Assembly: GCA_900548795.1 (NCBI GenBank)
Contig: URLT01000073.1
Location: 1-9,500 of the forward strand
DNA: 9,500 bases
DNA from: an uncultured Eubacteriales bacterium
Lineage (GTDB): Bacteria; Bacillota; Clostridia; Oscillospirales; Oscillospiraceae
Reading direction: 5' to 3'
This document shows positions 1 to 7,646 of the stretch, piece by piece (the stretch's first letter is position 1; every line of letters begins with the position of its first letter). The notes under the pieces are model-generated. The model made no database searches, had not been told where the DNA came from, and worked only from the letters and a program-made list of their open reading frames with translations. Made by a program: the position numbers and the translations under genes.

Positions 1-2
1 CC

Positions 3-827
3 GCCGCGACCTCCTGCCCCTTCTGCGGCAACCCGATCATGCTGACCGGTCGTCTCTCCGGCGACCTCAAGCCGGACTATGTCATCCCCTTCAAGCTCAG
101 CAAGGAGGACGCCAAGGCCGCTCTGAAAAAGCACATGAGCGGCAAAAAGCTCCTTCCGAAATTCTTCAGCAGCGAGAACCACCTCGACGAGATCAAGGGC
201 GTCTATGTCCCCTATTGGCTCTTTGACGCCGACGCCGACGCCCATGTGCGCTATCACGCCACGCGCATCCGCACGTGGAGCGACTCGAAGTATGACTATA
301 CCGAGACGAGCCACTTCGCGCTTCTGCGCGCCGGAACGGTCGGCTTCGACCACGTCCCGGTCGACGGCTCGACAAAAATGCCGGACGATCTGATGGAGTC
401 CATCGAGCCGTTCTCCTTTGACGACGCGGTGGATTTCCAGACGGCCTATCTCTCCGGCTATCTTGCCGACCGCTACGACGTAAATGCCGAGCAGAGCATC
501 GAGCGTGCCAACGAGCGCGTGAAAAAGTCCACTGAGGCGCTTTTTGCCGAGACGGCCACGGGCTATGCCACGGTGGTTCCCGAAAGCTCCAACATCCGCC
601 TGACCAACGGAAAGGCAAAATACGCGCTCTATCCCGTCTGGCTGCTCAGCACAACATGGGAGGGCAAGCAGTATACCTTTGCCATGAACGGTCAAACCGG
701 CAAATTTGTCGGCGACCTTCCGATGGATAAGGGCGCATACTGGCGCTGGCTGGCCATTTGGACGGCCATTCTGGGCGTCGGCTGCTTCGCGGTGCTGCTT
801 CTGCTGCGCCTGCTGGGCATTCTGTAA
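3..827 (+). CDS. Zinc-ribbon membrane protein, 3' part (5' end outside window)
   Basis: The reading frame is open from the first full codon at base 3, so the gene starts upstream of the window; the ATG at 39 is internal. The 274 visible residues begin with a CPFC zinc-knuckle (Cys at visible residues 5 and 8), probably the second Cys pair of a TFIIB-like zinc ribbon whose first pair lies upstream. A soluble middle follows with a conserved-looking KPDYVIPFKL stretch and YVPYWLFDA. The protein ends in one hydrophobic helix at about residues 247-272, giving a C-terminal membrane anchor. Proteins of this shape are common in clostridia, often annotated only as zinc-ribbon proteins (sometimes wrongly as PriA helicase), and often sit beside a TPM-domain gene, as here. 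The biochemical role is unknown. It is very likely the first gene of a unit with the TPM gene 18 nt downstream. Confidence 0.85.
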   Translation, partial: AATSCPFCGNPIMLTGRLSGDLKPDYVIPFKLSKEDAKAALKKHMSGKKLLPKFFSSENHLDEIKGVYVPYWLFDADADAHVRYHATRIRTWSDSKYDYTETSHFALLRAGTVGFDHVPVDGSTKMPDDLMESIEPFSFDDAVDFQTAYLSGYLADRYDVNAEQSIERANERVKKSTEALFAETATGYATVVPESSNIRLTNGKAKYALYPVWLLSTTWEGKQYTFAMNGQTGKFVGDLPMDKGAYWRWLAIWTAILGVGCFAVLLLLRLLGIL

Positions 828-845
828 AGAAGGAGGCGAAGCACG

Positions 846-1607
846 ATGAAAAAAAGATGTTTTTCCGTTTTGATGCTCCTGCTTCTCTGTCTCGCGCTCG
901 TTCTGCCCGCTGCGGCAGCCGACGCACATCCTCCGCGCGTGGTCGACGACGGCGGCTGGTTCACGCAGACCGAATTTGACGACCTGACCGCGAAGCTCGA
1001 CGCGCTCAGCGAGGAGCTGGATTTCGACCTTGTGGTCGTGACGACGGATTATGACCTCGGCGACGGCGACGCCTCCTATGCCGACGAGTATTTCGATCAG
1101 AACAATTACGGCATGAACGGCAAGGACGGAATGCTCCTGCTGATCTATCCGACCGAGGGCGCTCCCGGCGCGTTCATCTCGACGAGCGGCAAGGGTGTCA
1201 AGGTCTACCCTGCCAACGACGAGGAGGTCGGCTCGAAATTCAGCTCGGCCATTCGCCCTGCCCTCAACGATTTCGACGCCTACAGCGCCAGCCTCGCCTT
1301 CGCCGACACGGCCAAGGAGCTGGTGCAGAGCTACCGCGCCATCCCGATCTATTTCTACATTCTTGCCGTTGTGCTGGGTCTGGTGCTCGCGCTGCTGATT
1401 CCGCTGAACACCTACCGCGGGCAGCTCAAGACCGTTCGCTCGCAGGCAGCAGCCGGAAGCTACATTCGCAAGGACAGCTTCAAGCTCACGCAGGAGCGCG
1501 ACATTTTCCTCTATCACACGGTCTCGCGCACGGAGCGTCCGAAGGACAACAGCAGCAACTCCCGCACCAGCTCCACCGGCAATTCGCACGGCGGCGGCCG
1601 CGTGTGA
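846..1607 (+). CDS. TPM-domain membrane protein (YgcG-like)
   Basis: This 253-residue protein has a signal peptide at residues 1-25 (KKR, a Leu-rich core, then PAAAADA as likely cleavage site). A TPM domain follows at about 32-160, recognisable from the VVDDGGWF start, DLVVVTTDYDLG, the YADEYFDQNNYG segment and KDGMLLLIYP. A transmembrane helix spans about 166-187. The short basic cytoplasmic tail contains RDIFLYHTVSRTERPK, then a Ser/Asn-rich stretch and SHGGGRV; this tail pattern recurs in TPM proteins, where it usually ends in Gly-rich residues. The TPM domain therefore probably faces outside. Some TPM proteins (plant TLP18.3) have been linked to phosphatase activity and photosystem repair, but the bacterial role is not settled. 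Start chosen by AGGAGG at 831-836, 9 nt before the ATG. It is probably co-transcribed with the zinc-ribbon gene upstream. Confidence 0.9.
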   Translation: MKKRCFSVLMLLLLCLALVLPAAAADAHPPRVVDDGGWFTQTEFDDLTAKLDALSEELDFDLVVVTTDYDLGDGDASYADEYFDQNNYGMNGKDGMLLLIYPTEGAPGAFISTSGKGVKVYPANDEEVGSKFSSAIRPALNDFDAYSASLAFADTAKELVQSYRAIPIYFYILAVVLGLVLALLIPLNTYRGQLKTVRSQAAAGSYIRKDSFKLTQERDIFLYHTVSRTERPKDNSSNSRTSSTGNSHGGGRV

Positions 1608-1631
1608 TCCTCAAATAGCAGACAAGATACC

Positions 1632-1667
1632 AAAACGCCGTTTCGGAACGCCCCGAAACGGCGTTTT
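1632..1667 (+). terminator. Intrinsic terminator after the TPM gene
   Basis: A perfect 15-bp inverted repeat pairs 1632-1646 with 1653-1667 around a 6-nt loop (AACGCC). The 3' arm ends in TTTT and the 5' arm begins with AAAA, so it could work in both directions. It lies 24 nt after the TPM stop codon and just before the next promoter, so it closes the first transcription unit. Confidence 0.85.
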
Positions 1668-1679
1668 CCATGAAAAAGC

Positions 1680-1708
1680 TTGCGTTTGTCCGGGAAACAT
1701 GGTATCAT
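1680..1708 (+). promoter_or_regulatory. Sigma-A-type promoter for the EEP-family gene
   Basis: A -35 box TTGCGT at 1680-1685 and a -10 box TATCAT at 1703-1708 (5 of 6 consensus) are separated by exactly 17 bp. Transcription would start near 1715. The downstream GGAGG at 1728-1732 lies 9 nt before the ATG at 1742. This promoter overlaps the upstream in-frame ATG at 1670, which therefore cannot be the main start. Confidence 0.7.
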
Positions 1709-1741
1709 AAGAAGAACCCACAGTTACGGAGGTATCACGGA

Positions 1742-3166
1742 ATGGACAACAGATTCTCTACTCCCGACGAGCTGACGCCGCAGGAGAACGAGCCGGCTTC
1801 GGTCAGCGGCAGCTTTGACGAAGCGGACTTTCCGGTTTATGACGCGCAGGACGGTGCAGAGTTTCGGCTCGACGAAGACGGCTATCAGGTGCACGCCGGG
1901 GACGCTGCGCAGGAGCAAGCGCCGGACGAAGAGCCAGATGGCGAGCCGGATGACGGAAAACGCGTTTTTTACACGAACGCCGCTGACATTGGGCGTATGC
2001 CCGCCAAGCAGCGCAGCACGGGGCGAAAGATCGGCCGTGGCTTTGCCGTCGCGGGGAAAATTCTGGTCGGCGTCGTCCTTGCCGCAGCCATTCTGGTCGG
2101 CGGTCTGCTCGGTTATCTGACCGTCACGGAGTTTAACCCGGCCTATGCCGAGGTCGCCGAGCCGGGTGCCGTCAGCGCGACGCAAAAGCTTGCATCCAAC
2201 GACATCCGTATTCTCTCCTTCAATACCGGCTACGCCGGGCTCGGAGAGGACGCCGATTTCTTCATGGACGGCGGCTCGTCCGTCAACCCGGAGTCCAAGG
2301 ACGTCGTCACGAGCAACATGATCGGTATCGAGGGCATTCTGCGCGAGTCCAACGCTGATTTTCTTCTGCTTCAGGAGGTCGACGACGACTCCGACCGCAG
2401 CTTCAACATGAACCAATGGCGGCAGTATGAGCACGATCTGGAGCAGTACGAGACGCGCTTTGCGCTCAACTATTCCTGCAACTATGTCCCCTATCCGCTC
2501 ACCGATCGCATCGGCAAGGTGCATTCCGGCATCTCGACCTACAGCAAGTATGACGTCTCCGCTGCCACGCGCTACAGTCTCCCCTGCCCGTTCTCCTGGC
2601 CGACGCGCACCGCGAACCTCAAGCGCTGCCTGCTTGTCACCCGCATCCCTCTGGAAAACGACGAGGAGCACGAGCTGGTGCTCATCAATTTCCACCTCGA
2701 GGCCTATGACGACGGCGAGGGCAAGGAGGAGCAGACCGCACAGCTTCTCAAGCTGATGCAGGAGGAATACGCCAAGGGCAACTATGTGATCGCGGGCGGA
2801 GACTTTAACCAGACCTTCGCTGACACGCGCGATGTTTACCCCATCAAATCCTCCACACAATGGACACCCGGCTCGCTGGGCGAGCTGCCCGAGGGCTGGA
2901 GCTATGCCTATGACCCGGTCACGCCGACCTGCCGCCTTCTGAACCAGCCGTTCAATCCGGGCAGCAGCAAAACGCAGTATTATGTCATTGACGGCTTCAT
3001 TCTCTCTCCGAACGTCCGCCTTAACGACGTGCAGACGCTCGACGAGGGCTTTGTTTTCAGCGACCACAACCCGGTCATGCTGAGCGTCACGCTCCGGACG
3101 CTCTCGGCTGACGAGAGCGAAGAGTCCTCCGAGGCGGTCGAAAGCGAAACGACCGAGGAGCCCTGA
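1742..3166 (+). CDS. Membrane-anchored endonuclease/exonuclease/phosphatase (EEP) family protein
   Basis: This 474-residue protein has three parts. Residues 1-99 are acidic and low in complexity, ending in a basic patch (RSTGRKIGRG). A transmembrane helix lies at about 101-126, so the positive-inside rule puts the rest outside the membrane. The catalytic EEP domain covers about 153-454, with the family motifs in order: LSFNTG (Asn161), LLQEVD (metal-binding Glu212), INFHLE (His318), GGDFNQ (Asp354, Asn356), VIDGF (Asp417) and the terminal SDHNP (Asp441, His442). All expected catalytic and Mg-binding residues appear present, so it should be an active phosphodiesterase or nuclease-type hydrolase. 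The substrate (DNA, lipid headgroup or other phosphoester) cannot be told from sequence. A Glu/Ser-rich tail follows at about 456-474. Start chosen at 1742 because GGAGG sits at 1728-1732; an in-frame ATG at 1670 falls upstream of the promoter start point. It is transcribed alone. Confidence 0.9.
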   Translation: MDNRFSTPDELTPQENEPASVSGSFDEADFPVYDAQDGAEFRLDEDGYQVHAGDAAQEQAPDEEPDGEPDDGKRVFYTNAADIGRMPAKQRSTGRKIGRGFAVAGKILVGVVLAAAILVGGLLGYLTVTEFNPAYAEVAEPGAVSATQKLASNDIRILSFNTGYAGLGEDADFFMDGGSSVNPESKDVVTSNMIGIEGILRESNADFLLLQEVDDDSDRSFNMNQWRQYEHDLEQYETRFALNYSCNYVPYPLTDRIGKVHSGISTYSKYDVSAATRYSLPCPFSWPTRTANLKRCLLVTRIPLENDEEHELVLINFHLEAYDDGEGKEEQTAQLLKLMQEEYAKGNYVIAGGDFNQTFADTRDVYPIKSSTQWTPGSLGELPEGWSYAYDPVTPTCRLLNQPFNPGSSKTQYYVIDGFILSPNVRLNDVQTLDEGFVFSDHNPVMLSVTLRTLSADESEESSEAVESETTEEP

Positions 3167-3190
3167 GCGATACTCTGAGCCATAAAGCGT

Positions 3191-3236
3191 GCCCCGGCCG
3201 GGCGACGTGCCTTTGCGCACATCGCCCGGCCGGGGC
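3191..3236. terminator. GC-rich hairpin between convergent genes
   Basis: A strong stem pairs 3191-3205 with 3222-3236 (15 bp), then after one C/A mismatch 3207-3210 pairs with 3217-3220, leaving a 6-nt loop. On the + strand it is followed by a broken T-rich run (GGTTTGATTTTAT), so it can end the EEP transcript. It lies 24 nt beyond the EEP stop and 48 nt beyond the GH3 stop on the other strand, so it may also block or end leftward transcription, though the minus-strand U tract is poor. Confidence 0.7.
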
Positions 3237-3284
3237 GGTTTGATTTTATACTGAATATTTTAATCAAGAATCAGTATTATTGCC

Positions 3285-4589
3285 TCAGCTCAGAAGCCCG
3301 AAGCGGTATTTCAACAGCAGAATGCGATAGACGCTTTCGTCAATGCGCTCCTCGGTGAGCGTTCCGTTCTCAACGGCCTGCTGAAGCGCGGTCAGCGCAT
3401 CGGGGACATCGTCGGTGGTATAGAGCAGGTCGCAGCCGGCCAGCAGCGCCAGAACCGGCGCATCGTCGGCGTATGCGCCGGGCAGATCGTCCAGATCCTG
3501 CGTCACGATCACCCCGTCGTAGCCCAGCTCCTCGCGCAGATACTCCGTGACGACCGTTTCCGACAGGTCGCAGGGCACGTCGCTCCCGAGCAACTCAGGC
3601 ATCGTTACATGGCTGACCATCACCATGCCGGCTTCTGCGGCGATCCCGTTTTTGAACGGAAGCCAGTCATTCTCGCGCAGCTCGTCGAGCGAGCGCGACA
3701 GCGTCCCGTTGGAATAGTCCTGCCGCATACTCCCGACGCCCGGGAAATGCTTCAGGCAGGCGATCTCGTTCGACTCCTGAAGGCCGCGCACCATTGCAGC
3801 GGCCAGCTTTGAGACCGTCAGCGGCGAAGAGCCGAAGCTCTGCTCGGCTGACTGCGTGTAAAGCTCGTCCTCCGGGAAAACATCCGCCACGGGGGCAAGA
3901 TTCAGGTTGAACCCGGCAGCGCTCAGCTCCGCGCCCATGCTCTGGCCGAGCGCGCGGACGGCGTCCGTGTCTCCCGAGGCCGCATAGGACAGCATCGGCT
4001 CGGTCTGCGTCGTCAGGCCGACGCTGTTGAGCAGCGACTCCGCGCCCCCCTCCTCGACTGCACCAATAAACAGCGGCAGTCTTGCATAGCCTTGCAGCTC
4101 GCTGACCATCTGCTTGACCTGCTCGGCGTCGCTGACGTTTCCGTTTTCAAAAACCAGACCCGCGACCGGGTATGACTCCAGTCGCTCTGCGGAGCGGTCG
4201 CCCGCATAGGTGCGGTAGTAAGAATCCGTCAGGCAATCCGGCGAGGTCAGGATGAGCTGCGCCAGCTTCTCCTCGAGCGACATCGCAGCCAGCTTCTCGC
4301 GCGCAAGCTCCTCCATGGGGGTCTCCTCCGGCTCCGTTTCTGCCTCGGTCGTGGTCGTCGGGACGAAAAGCTCCGTCGTCGGGGCGTTCGGGTCGGTCAC
4401 GACCGTGCCCTCCGTATAGCTCGGCACATCGACTCCGGTGCGCAGCGCATAGACCACCACGCCGCTCACGACGAGGATCGCCACAGCCAACAGCAGGCCG
4501 AGAAAGCGATTGAGCACCGCAGCGGACGAGGCGGGCATTTTTTTATTGTTCTGTTTTTCTCTTTGCGCGTTTTGGCTTGTCCGGCTCAT
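3285..4589 (-). CDS. GH3-family (NagZ-like) protein, probably catalytically degenerate, membrane-anchored
   Basis: This 434-residue protein has a basic N-terminus, a transmembrane anchor at about 27-48, a Thr/Glu/Pro-rich linker to about 92, then a single GH3 barrel domain to the end. Family landmarks are MSLEEKLAQL (103-112), LPLFIGAVEEGG (171-182), GFNLNLAPVADV (226-237), KHFPGVG (280-286), the SLDELRENDWLPF stretch (300-312), GYDGVIVT (356-363) and ALLAGCDLLY (381-390). In NagZ-type N-acetylglucosaminidases these positions carry a DQEGGR sugar site, a D-x-H acid/base dyad after KHFPG, and a nucleophile Asp after (S/T). Here they read VEEGGA, D291-Y-S293 with no His, and Q364 in place of the nucleophile Asp. 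The fold is clear but normal retaining hydrolysis is doubtful; a binding role in cell-wall sensing is possible. Start supported by AAGGAGG (4596-4602), 6 nt before the ATG. It is transcribed alone and divergently from the topoisomerase gene. Confidence 0.88.
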   Translation of the reverse strand: MSRTSQNAQREKQNNKKMPASSAAVLNRFLGLLLAVAILVVSGVVVYALRTGVDVPSYTEGTVVTDPNAPTTELFVPTTTTEAETEPEETPMEELAREKLAAMSLEEKLAQLILTSPDCLTDSYYRTYAGDRSAERLESYPVAGLVFENGNVSDAEQVKQMVSELQGYARLPLFIGAVEEGGAESLLNSVGLTTQTEPMLSYAASGDTDAVRALGQSMGAELSAAGFNLNLAPVADVFPEDELYTQSAEQSFGSSPLTVSKLAAAMVRGLQESNEIACLKHFPGVGSMRQDYSNGTLSRSLDELRENDWLPFKNGIAAEAGMVMVSHVTMPELLGSDVPCDLSETVVTEYLREELGYDGVIVTQDLDDLPGAYADDAPVLALLAGCDLLYTTDDVPDALTALQQAVENGTLTEERIDESVYRILLLKYRFGLLS

Positions 4590-4602
4590 AAGTTCCCTCC
4601 TT

Positions 4603-4619
4603 GCGCCGCGAACCGGCGC
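4603..4619 (-). other. Leader hairpin abutting the GH3 ribosome binding site
   Basis: A 6-bp stem pairs 4603-4608 (GCGCCG) with 4614-4619 (CGGCGC) around a 5-nt loop. In the minus-strand mRNA, which should start near 4627, it occupies most of the short leader and ends directly next to the AAGGAGG at 4596-4602. It could tune translation or stabilise the 5' end; this is inferred from position only. Confidence 0.4.
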
Positions 4620-4633
4620 ATGTTCTCCATGAT

Positions 4634-4662
4634 ATTTTAACGGATAACCCGCAAAAAAACAA
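4634..4662 (-). promoter_or_regulatory. Sigma-A-type promoter for the GH3 gene
   Basis: Read on the minus strand, a -35 box TTGTTT (4662-4657) and a -10 box TAAAAT (4639-4634, 5 of 6 consensus) are exactly 17 bp apart. The start point would be near 4627, giving a leader of about 38 nt. Confidence 0.65.
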
Positions 4663-4693
4663 GCCCGAATGCCGGAAAACAGCGAAATTCTCC

Positions 4694-4707
4694 GAATCCG
4701 GGGATTC
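4694..4707. promoter_or_regulatory. Palindromic site between divergent promoters (possible operator)
   Basis: GAATCC (4694-4699), two centre bases GG, then GGATTC (4702-4707) form a perfect 6+6 inverted repeat. It lies 14 bp upstream of the rightward -35 box and about 31 bp upstream of the leftward -35 box. The placement fits a dimeric regulator acting on both genes, but a 6-bp arm repeat can arise by chance and no regulator gene is present here. Confidence 0.25.
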
Positions 4708-4721
4708 CGCGCGGCGATTGC

Positions 4722-4750
4722 TTGACTTTTTGGCTCAAATTGGGTATATT
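4722..4750 (+). promoter_or_regulatory. Sigma-A-type promoter for the topoisomerase gene
   Basis: A -35 box TTGACT (5 of 6) at 4722-4727 and a -10 box TATATT (5 of 6) at 4745-4750 are 17 bp apart, in a locally AT-rich stretch. Transcription should start near 4757, about 38 nt before the ATG at 4795. Confidence 0.75.
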
Positions 4751-4794
4751 ATATAATTGTATGAATTGAATTCTTGAATTACAGGACGTGCACT

Positions 4795-6774
4795 ATGGCA
4801 AAAAAACAAGCTTACGGAAATGAAAGCATCGCGATGCTCAAGGGCGCCGACCGCGTGCGCAAGCGCCCGGCGGTCATCTTCGGCTCAGACGATCTGGTCG
4901 GCTGCGAGCACGCAGTGTTTGAGATCATGTCGAACGCCATCGACGAGGCGCGCGAGGGCTACGGCAACCTGATCGTCGTCACGCGCTATGCCGACCGCAG
5001 CATCGAGGTCGAGGATTTCGGCCGCGGCTGTCCGGTCGACTGGAACGAGAAGGAGCAGCGCTACAACTGGGAGCTGGTCTTCTGCGAAATGTACGCCGGC
5101 GGAAAATATAACAACAACGTCGGAACCAACTACGAATACAGTCTCGGCCTCAACGGTCTCGGAAGCTGCGCAACGCAGTACGCCTCGGAATATTTCGACG
5201 CGCGCATCTATCGCGACGGCTTCAAATATACCCTTCATTTTGAGCGCGGACAGCTCGTCGGGAAAATGAAAAAGGAACCGGCTGACCGCAAAAAGACCGG
5301 CTCGCTCTTCCGCTGGAAGCCCGACCTCGAGGTCTTTACGGACATCAATATCCCCGTGGATTACTATCTCGACGTCATGAAGCGGCAGGCCGTCGTGAAC
5401 GCCGGGATCACCTTCCGCTTCCGCAATCAGGTCGACAGCAAATTCGAGACGACGGAATTCTGCTATGAGCACGGCATTCTCGACTATGTCAACGAGCTGA
5501 CCGAGGGCGACGCGCTGACGCTCCCGCAATTCTGGGAGGCCGAGCGCGTCGGCCGCGACCGTCCGGACAAGCCGGAGTATAAGGTCAAGATCACTGCGGC
5601 GCTCTGCTTCTCGCGCAATCTGAGCCGGCTGGAATACTACCACAATTCCTCGTGGCTCGAGCACGGCGGTGCGCCGGATAAGGCCGCGCGAAACGGCTTT
5701 GTCTATGCCATTGACGCGTATATCAAGCAGGCCGGAAAATACACAAAGAACGAATCGAAGATCACGTTTCAGGACGTTGCCGATTGCCTTGTGCTCGTGA
5801 CGAATTGCTTCTCAACGCAGACCTCCTATGAAAACCAGACGAAAAAATCCATCAATAATAAGTTCATTCAGGAGGCCATGACGGAATTCTTCCGCAGTCG
5901 TCTGCAGATCTATTTCATCGAAAACAAGCAAGAGGCCGACCGCATCGCCGATCAGGTGCTTGTGAATAAACGCAGCCGCGAGACAGCCGAGCGCGCCCGC
6001 ACGACGATCAAAAAGAAGCTCTCCGGCAGCCTCGATATTTCCAACCGCGTGCAGAAATTTGTCGACTGCCGCAGCCGCGATGCCGAAAAGCGCGAGCTTT
6101 ACATCGTCGAGGGCGACAGCGCCATGGGCGCGGTCAAGCTGTCACGTGACGCAGATTTTCAGGGCATTATGCCCGTCCGCGGCAAAATTCTGAACTGTCT
6201 CAAGGCCGACTATAACCGCATCTTCAAAAGTGAGATCATCACCGACCTCCTGCGCGTGATGGGCTGCGGCGTGGAGGTGCGCGACAAGCACGTCAAGGAC
6301 CTTGCAGCCTTTGACCTTGCCAGCCTGCGCTGGAGCAAGATCATCATCTGCACCGACGCCGACTATGACGGCTTCCAGATCCGCACGCTGGTTCTGACAA
6401 TGCTCTACCGGCTCGTGCCGACGCTGATCCGCGAGGGCTTTGTCTACATTGCCGAGACGCCGCTGTTCGAGATCAACGCCAAGGGCAAGACATGGTTCGC
6501 CTATAACGAGGCCGAGAAGGCAAGCATTCTCTCCGGCCTTGAGGGGCAGAGATGCACCGTCTCGCGCTCCAAGGGTCTCGGCGAGAACGACCCGGAGATG
6601 ATGTGGCTGACGACGATGAACCCCGCAACGCGGCGCCTCATTAAGGTCATGCCCGAGGATGCCGAGAAAACCGCCTACTATTTTGACCTGCTGCTCGGTG
6701 ACAATCTCAGCGGCCGAAAGGATTATATCGCGGAAAACGGCAGCCGCTATCTCGAGCTTGCAGACATTTCCTGA
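4795..6774 (+). CDS. Type IIA DNA topoisomerase subunit B (GyrB/ParE family)
   Basis: This 659-residue protein is the ATPase and Toprim subunit of a type IIA topoisomerase, which passes one DNA duplex through another using ATP. The GHKL ATPase motifs are present: EIMSNAIDE (Glu43 general base, Asn47), VEDFGRGCP (72-80), AGGKY (101-105) and the glycine-rich SLGLNGLGS lid (116-124). The transducer has the QTK loop at 348-350 (switch Lys350). The Toprim domain has VEGDSA (Glu439), the DADYD metal triad (Asp521, 523, 525) and SKGLGE (592-597). Length matches ParE or Gram-positive GyrB, with no large Toprim insert. It differs from typical GyrB at several spots (PAVIFG for the usual PGMYIG; VEDFG for VEDNG), so it is more likely a ParE-like second copy than housekeeping gyrB. 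No GyrA/ParC-type gene lies beside it. The start is the ATG at 4795 with CAGGA at 4782-4786; an in-frame TTG at 4774 lacks a ribosome site. Confidence 0.92.
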   Translation: MAKKQAYGNESIAMLKGADRVRKRPAVIFGSDDLVGCEHAVFEIMSNAIDEAREGYGNLIVVTRYADRSIEVEDFGRGCPVDWNEKEQRYNWELVFCEMYAGGKYNNNVGTNYEYSLGLNGLGSCATQYASEYFDARIYRDGFKYTLHFERGQLVGKMKKEPADRKKTGSLFRWKPDLEVFTDINIPVDYYLDVMKRQAVVNAGITFRFRNQVDSKFETTEFCYEHGILDYVNELTEGDALTLPQFWEAERVGRDRPDKPEYKVKITAALCFSRNLSRLEYYHNSSWLEHGGAPDKAARNGFVYAIDAYIKQAGKYTKNESKITFQDVADCLVLVTNCFSTQTSYENQTKKSINNKFIQEAMTEFFRSRLQIYFIENKQEADRIADQVLVNKRSRETAERARTTIKKKLSGSLDISNRVQKFVDCRSRDAEKRELYIVEGDSAMGAVKLSRDADFQGIMPVRGKILNCLKADYNRIFKSEIITDLLRVMGCGVEVRDKHVKDLAAFDLASLRWSKIIICTDADYDGFQIRTLVLTMLYRLVPTLIREGFVYIAETPLFEINAKGKTWFAYNEAEKASILSGLEGQRCTVSRSKGLGENDPEMMWLTTMNPATRRLIKVMPEDAEKTAYYFDLLLGDNLSGRKDYIAENGSRYLELADIS

Positions 6775-6780
6775 TCGAGC

Positions 6781-6809
6781 TTGACACGCTCTCAAAACTG
6801 TGTTATGCT
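6781..6809 (+). promoter_or_regulatory. Extended -10 promoter for deoC
   Basis: A perfect -35 box TTGACA at 6781-6786 begins 7 nt after the topoisomerase stop codon. A -10 box TATGCT at 6804-6809 follows after 17 bp and is preceded by TGT (6801-6803), an extended -10 element. No terminator hairpin is visible between the two genes, so read-through from upstream is also possible. Confidence 0.75.
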
Positions 6810-6858
6810 AACCTTAAGCAAAACTCCATCCAGATTTGAAACGAAAGGAATCAATGAA

Positions 6859-7593
<735 letters not shown>

Positions 7594-7611
7594 AAAAATT
7601 CAAATCAGGGA

Positions 7612-7640
7612 TTGACAAATCCACGCCCCTGTGCTTAAAT
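7612..7640 (+). promoter_or_regulatory. Promoter of the T-box leader and trpB
   Basis: A perfect -35 box TTGACA at 7612-7617 and a -10 box TTAAAT at 7635-7640 are 17 bp apart; TGC at 7632-7634 makes an extended -10. Transcription should start near 7647, giving a leader of roughly 296 nt. No terminator for deoC is visible in 7594-7611, so deoC transcripts may also run into the T-box. Confidence 0.7.
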
Positions 7641-7646
7641 ATAGAA

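Noticed and set aside
1670..1741. Upstream in-frame ATG for the EEP gene
   Set aside because: It lies in the terminator/promoter segment, before the predicted transcription start, and has no ribosome site; the ATG at 1742 has GGAGG at ideal spacing.
1724..3220. 498-codon open frame on the minus strand, opposite the EEP gene
   Set aside because: It mirrors a GC-rich coding gene whose + frame has clear EEP motifs, a ribosome site and a promoter. The antisense product shows no recognisable domain.
3248..3277. ATACTGA/TCAGTAT inverted repeat after the GH3 stop
   Set aside because: Arms are only 7 bp with a 16-nt loop and no U run follows on the minus strand, so it is a poor terminator and may be chance in AT-rich sequence.
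4752..4757. Perfect TATAAT as -10 box for the topoisomerase promoter
   Set aside because: It would be 24 bp from the TTGACT box, too far; TATATT at 4745-4750 gives 17 bp.
4885..5664. 259-codon open frame on the minus strand inside the topoisomerase gene
   Set aside because: It lies wholly within a gene with GHKL motifs on the other strand and has no domain of its own.
6781..6858. Upstream in-frame TTG start for deoC
   Set aside because: That TTG is the first half of the TTGACA -35 box, and the added residues match no DeoC sequence.
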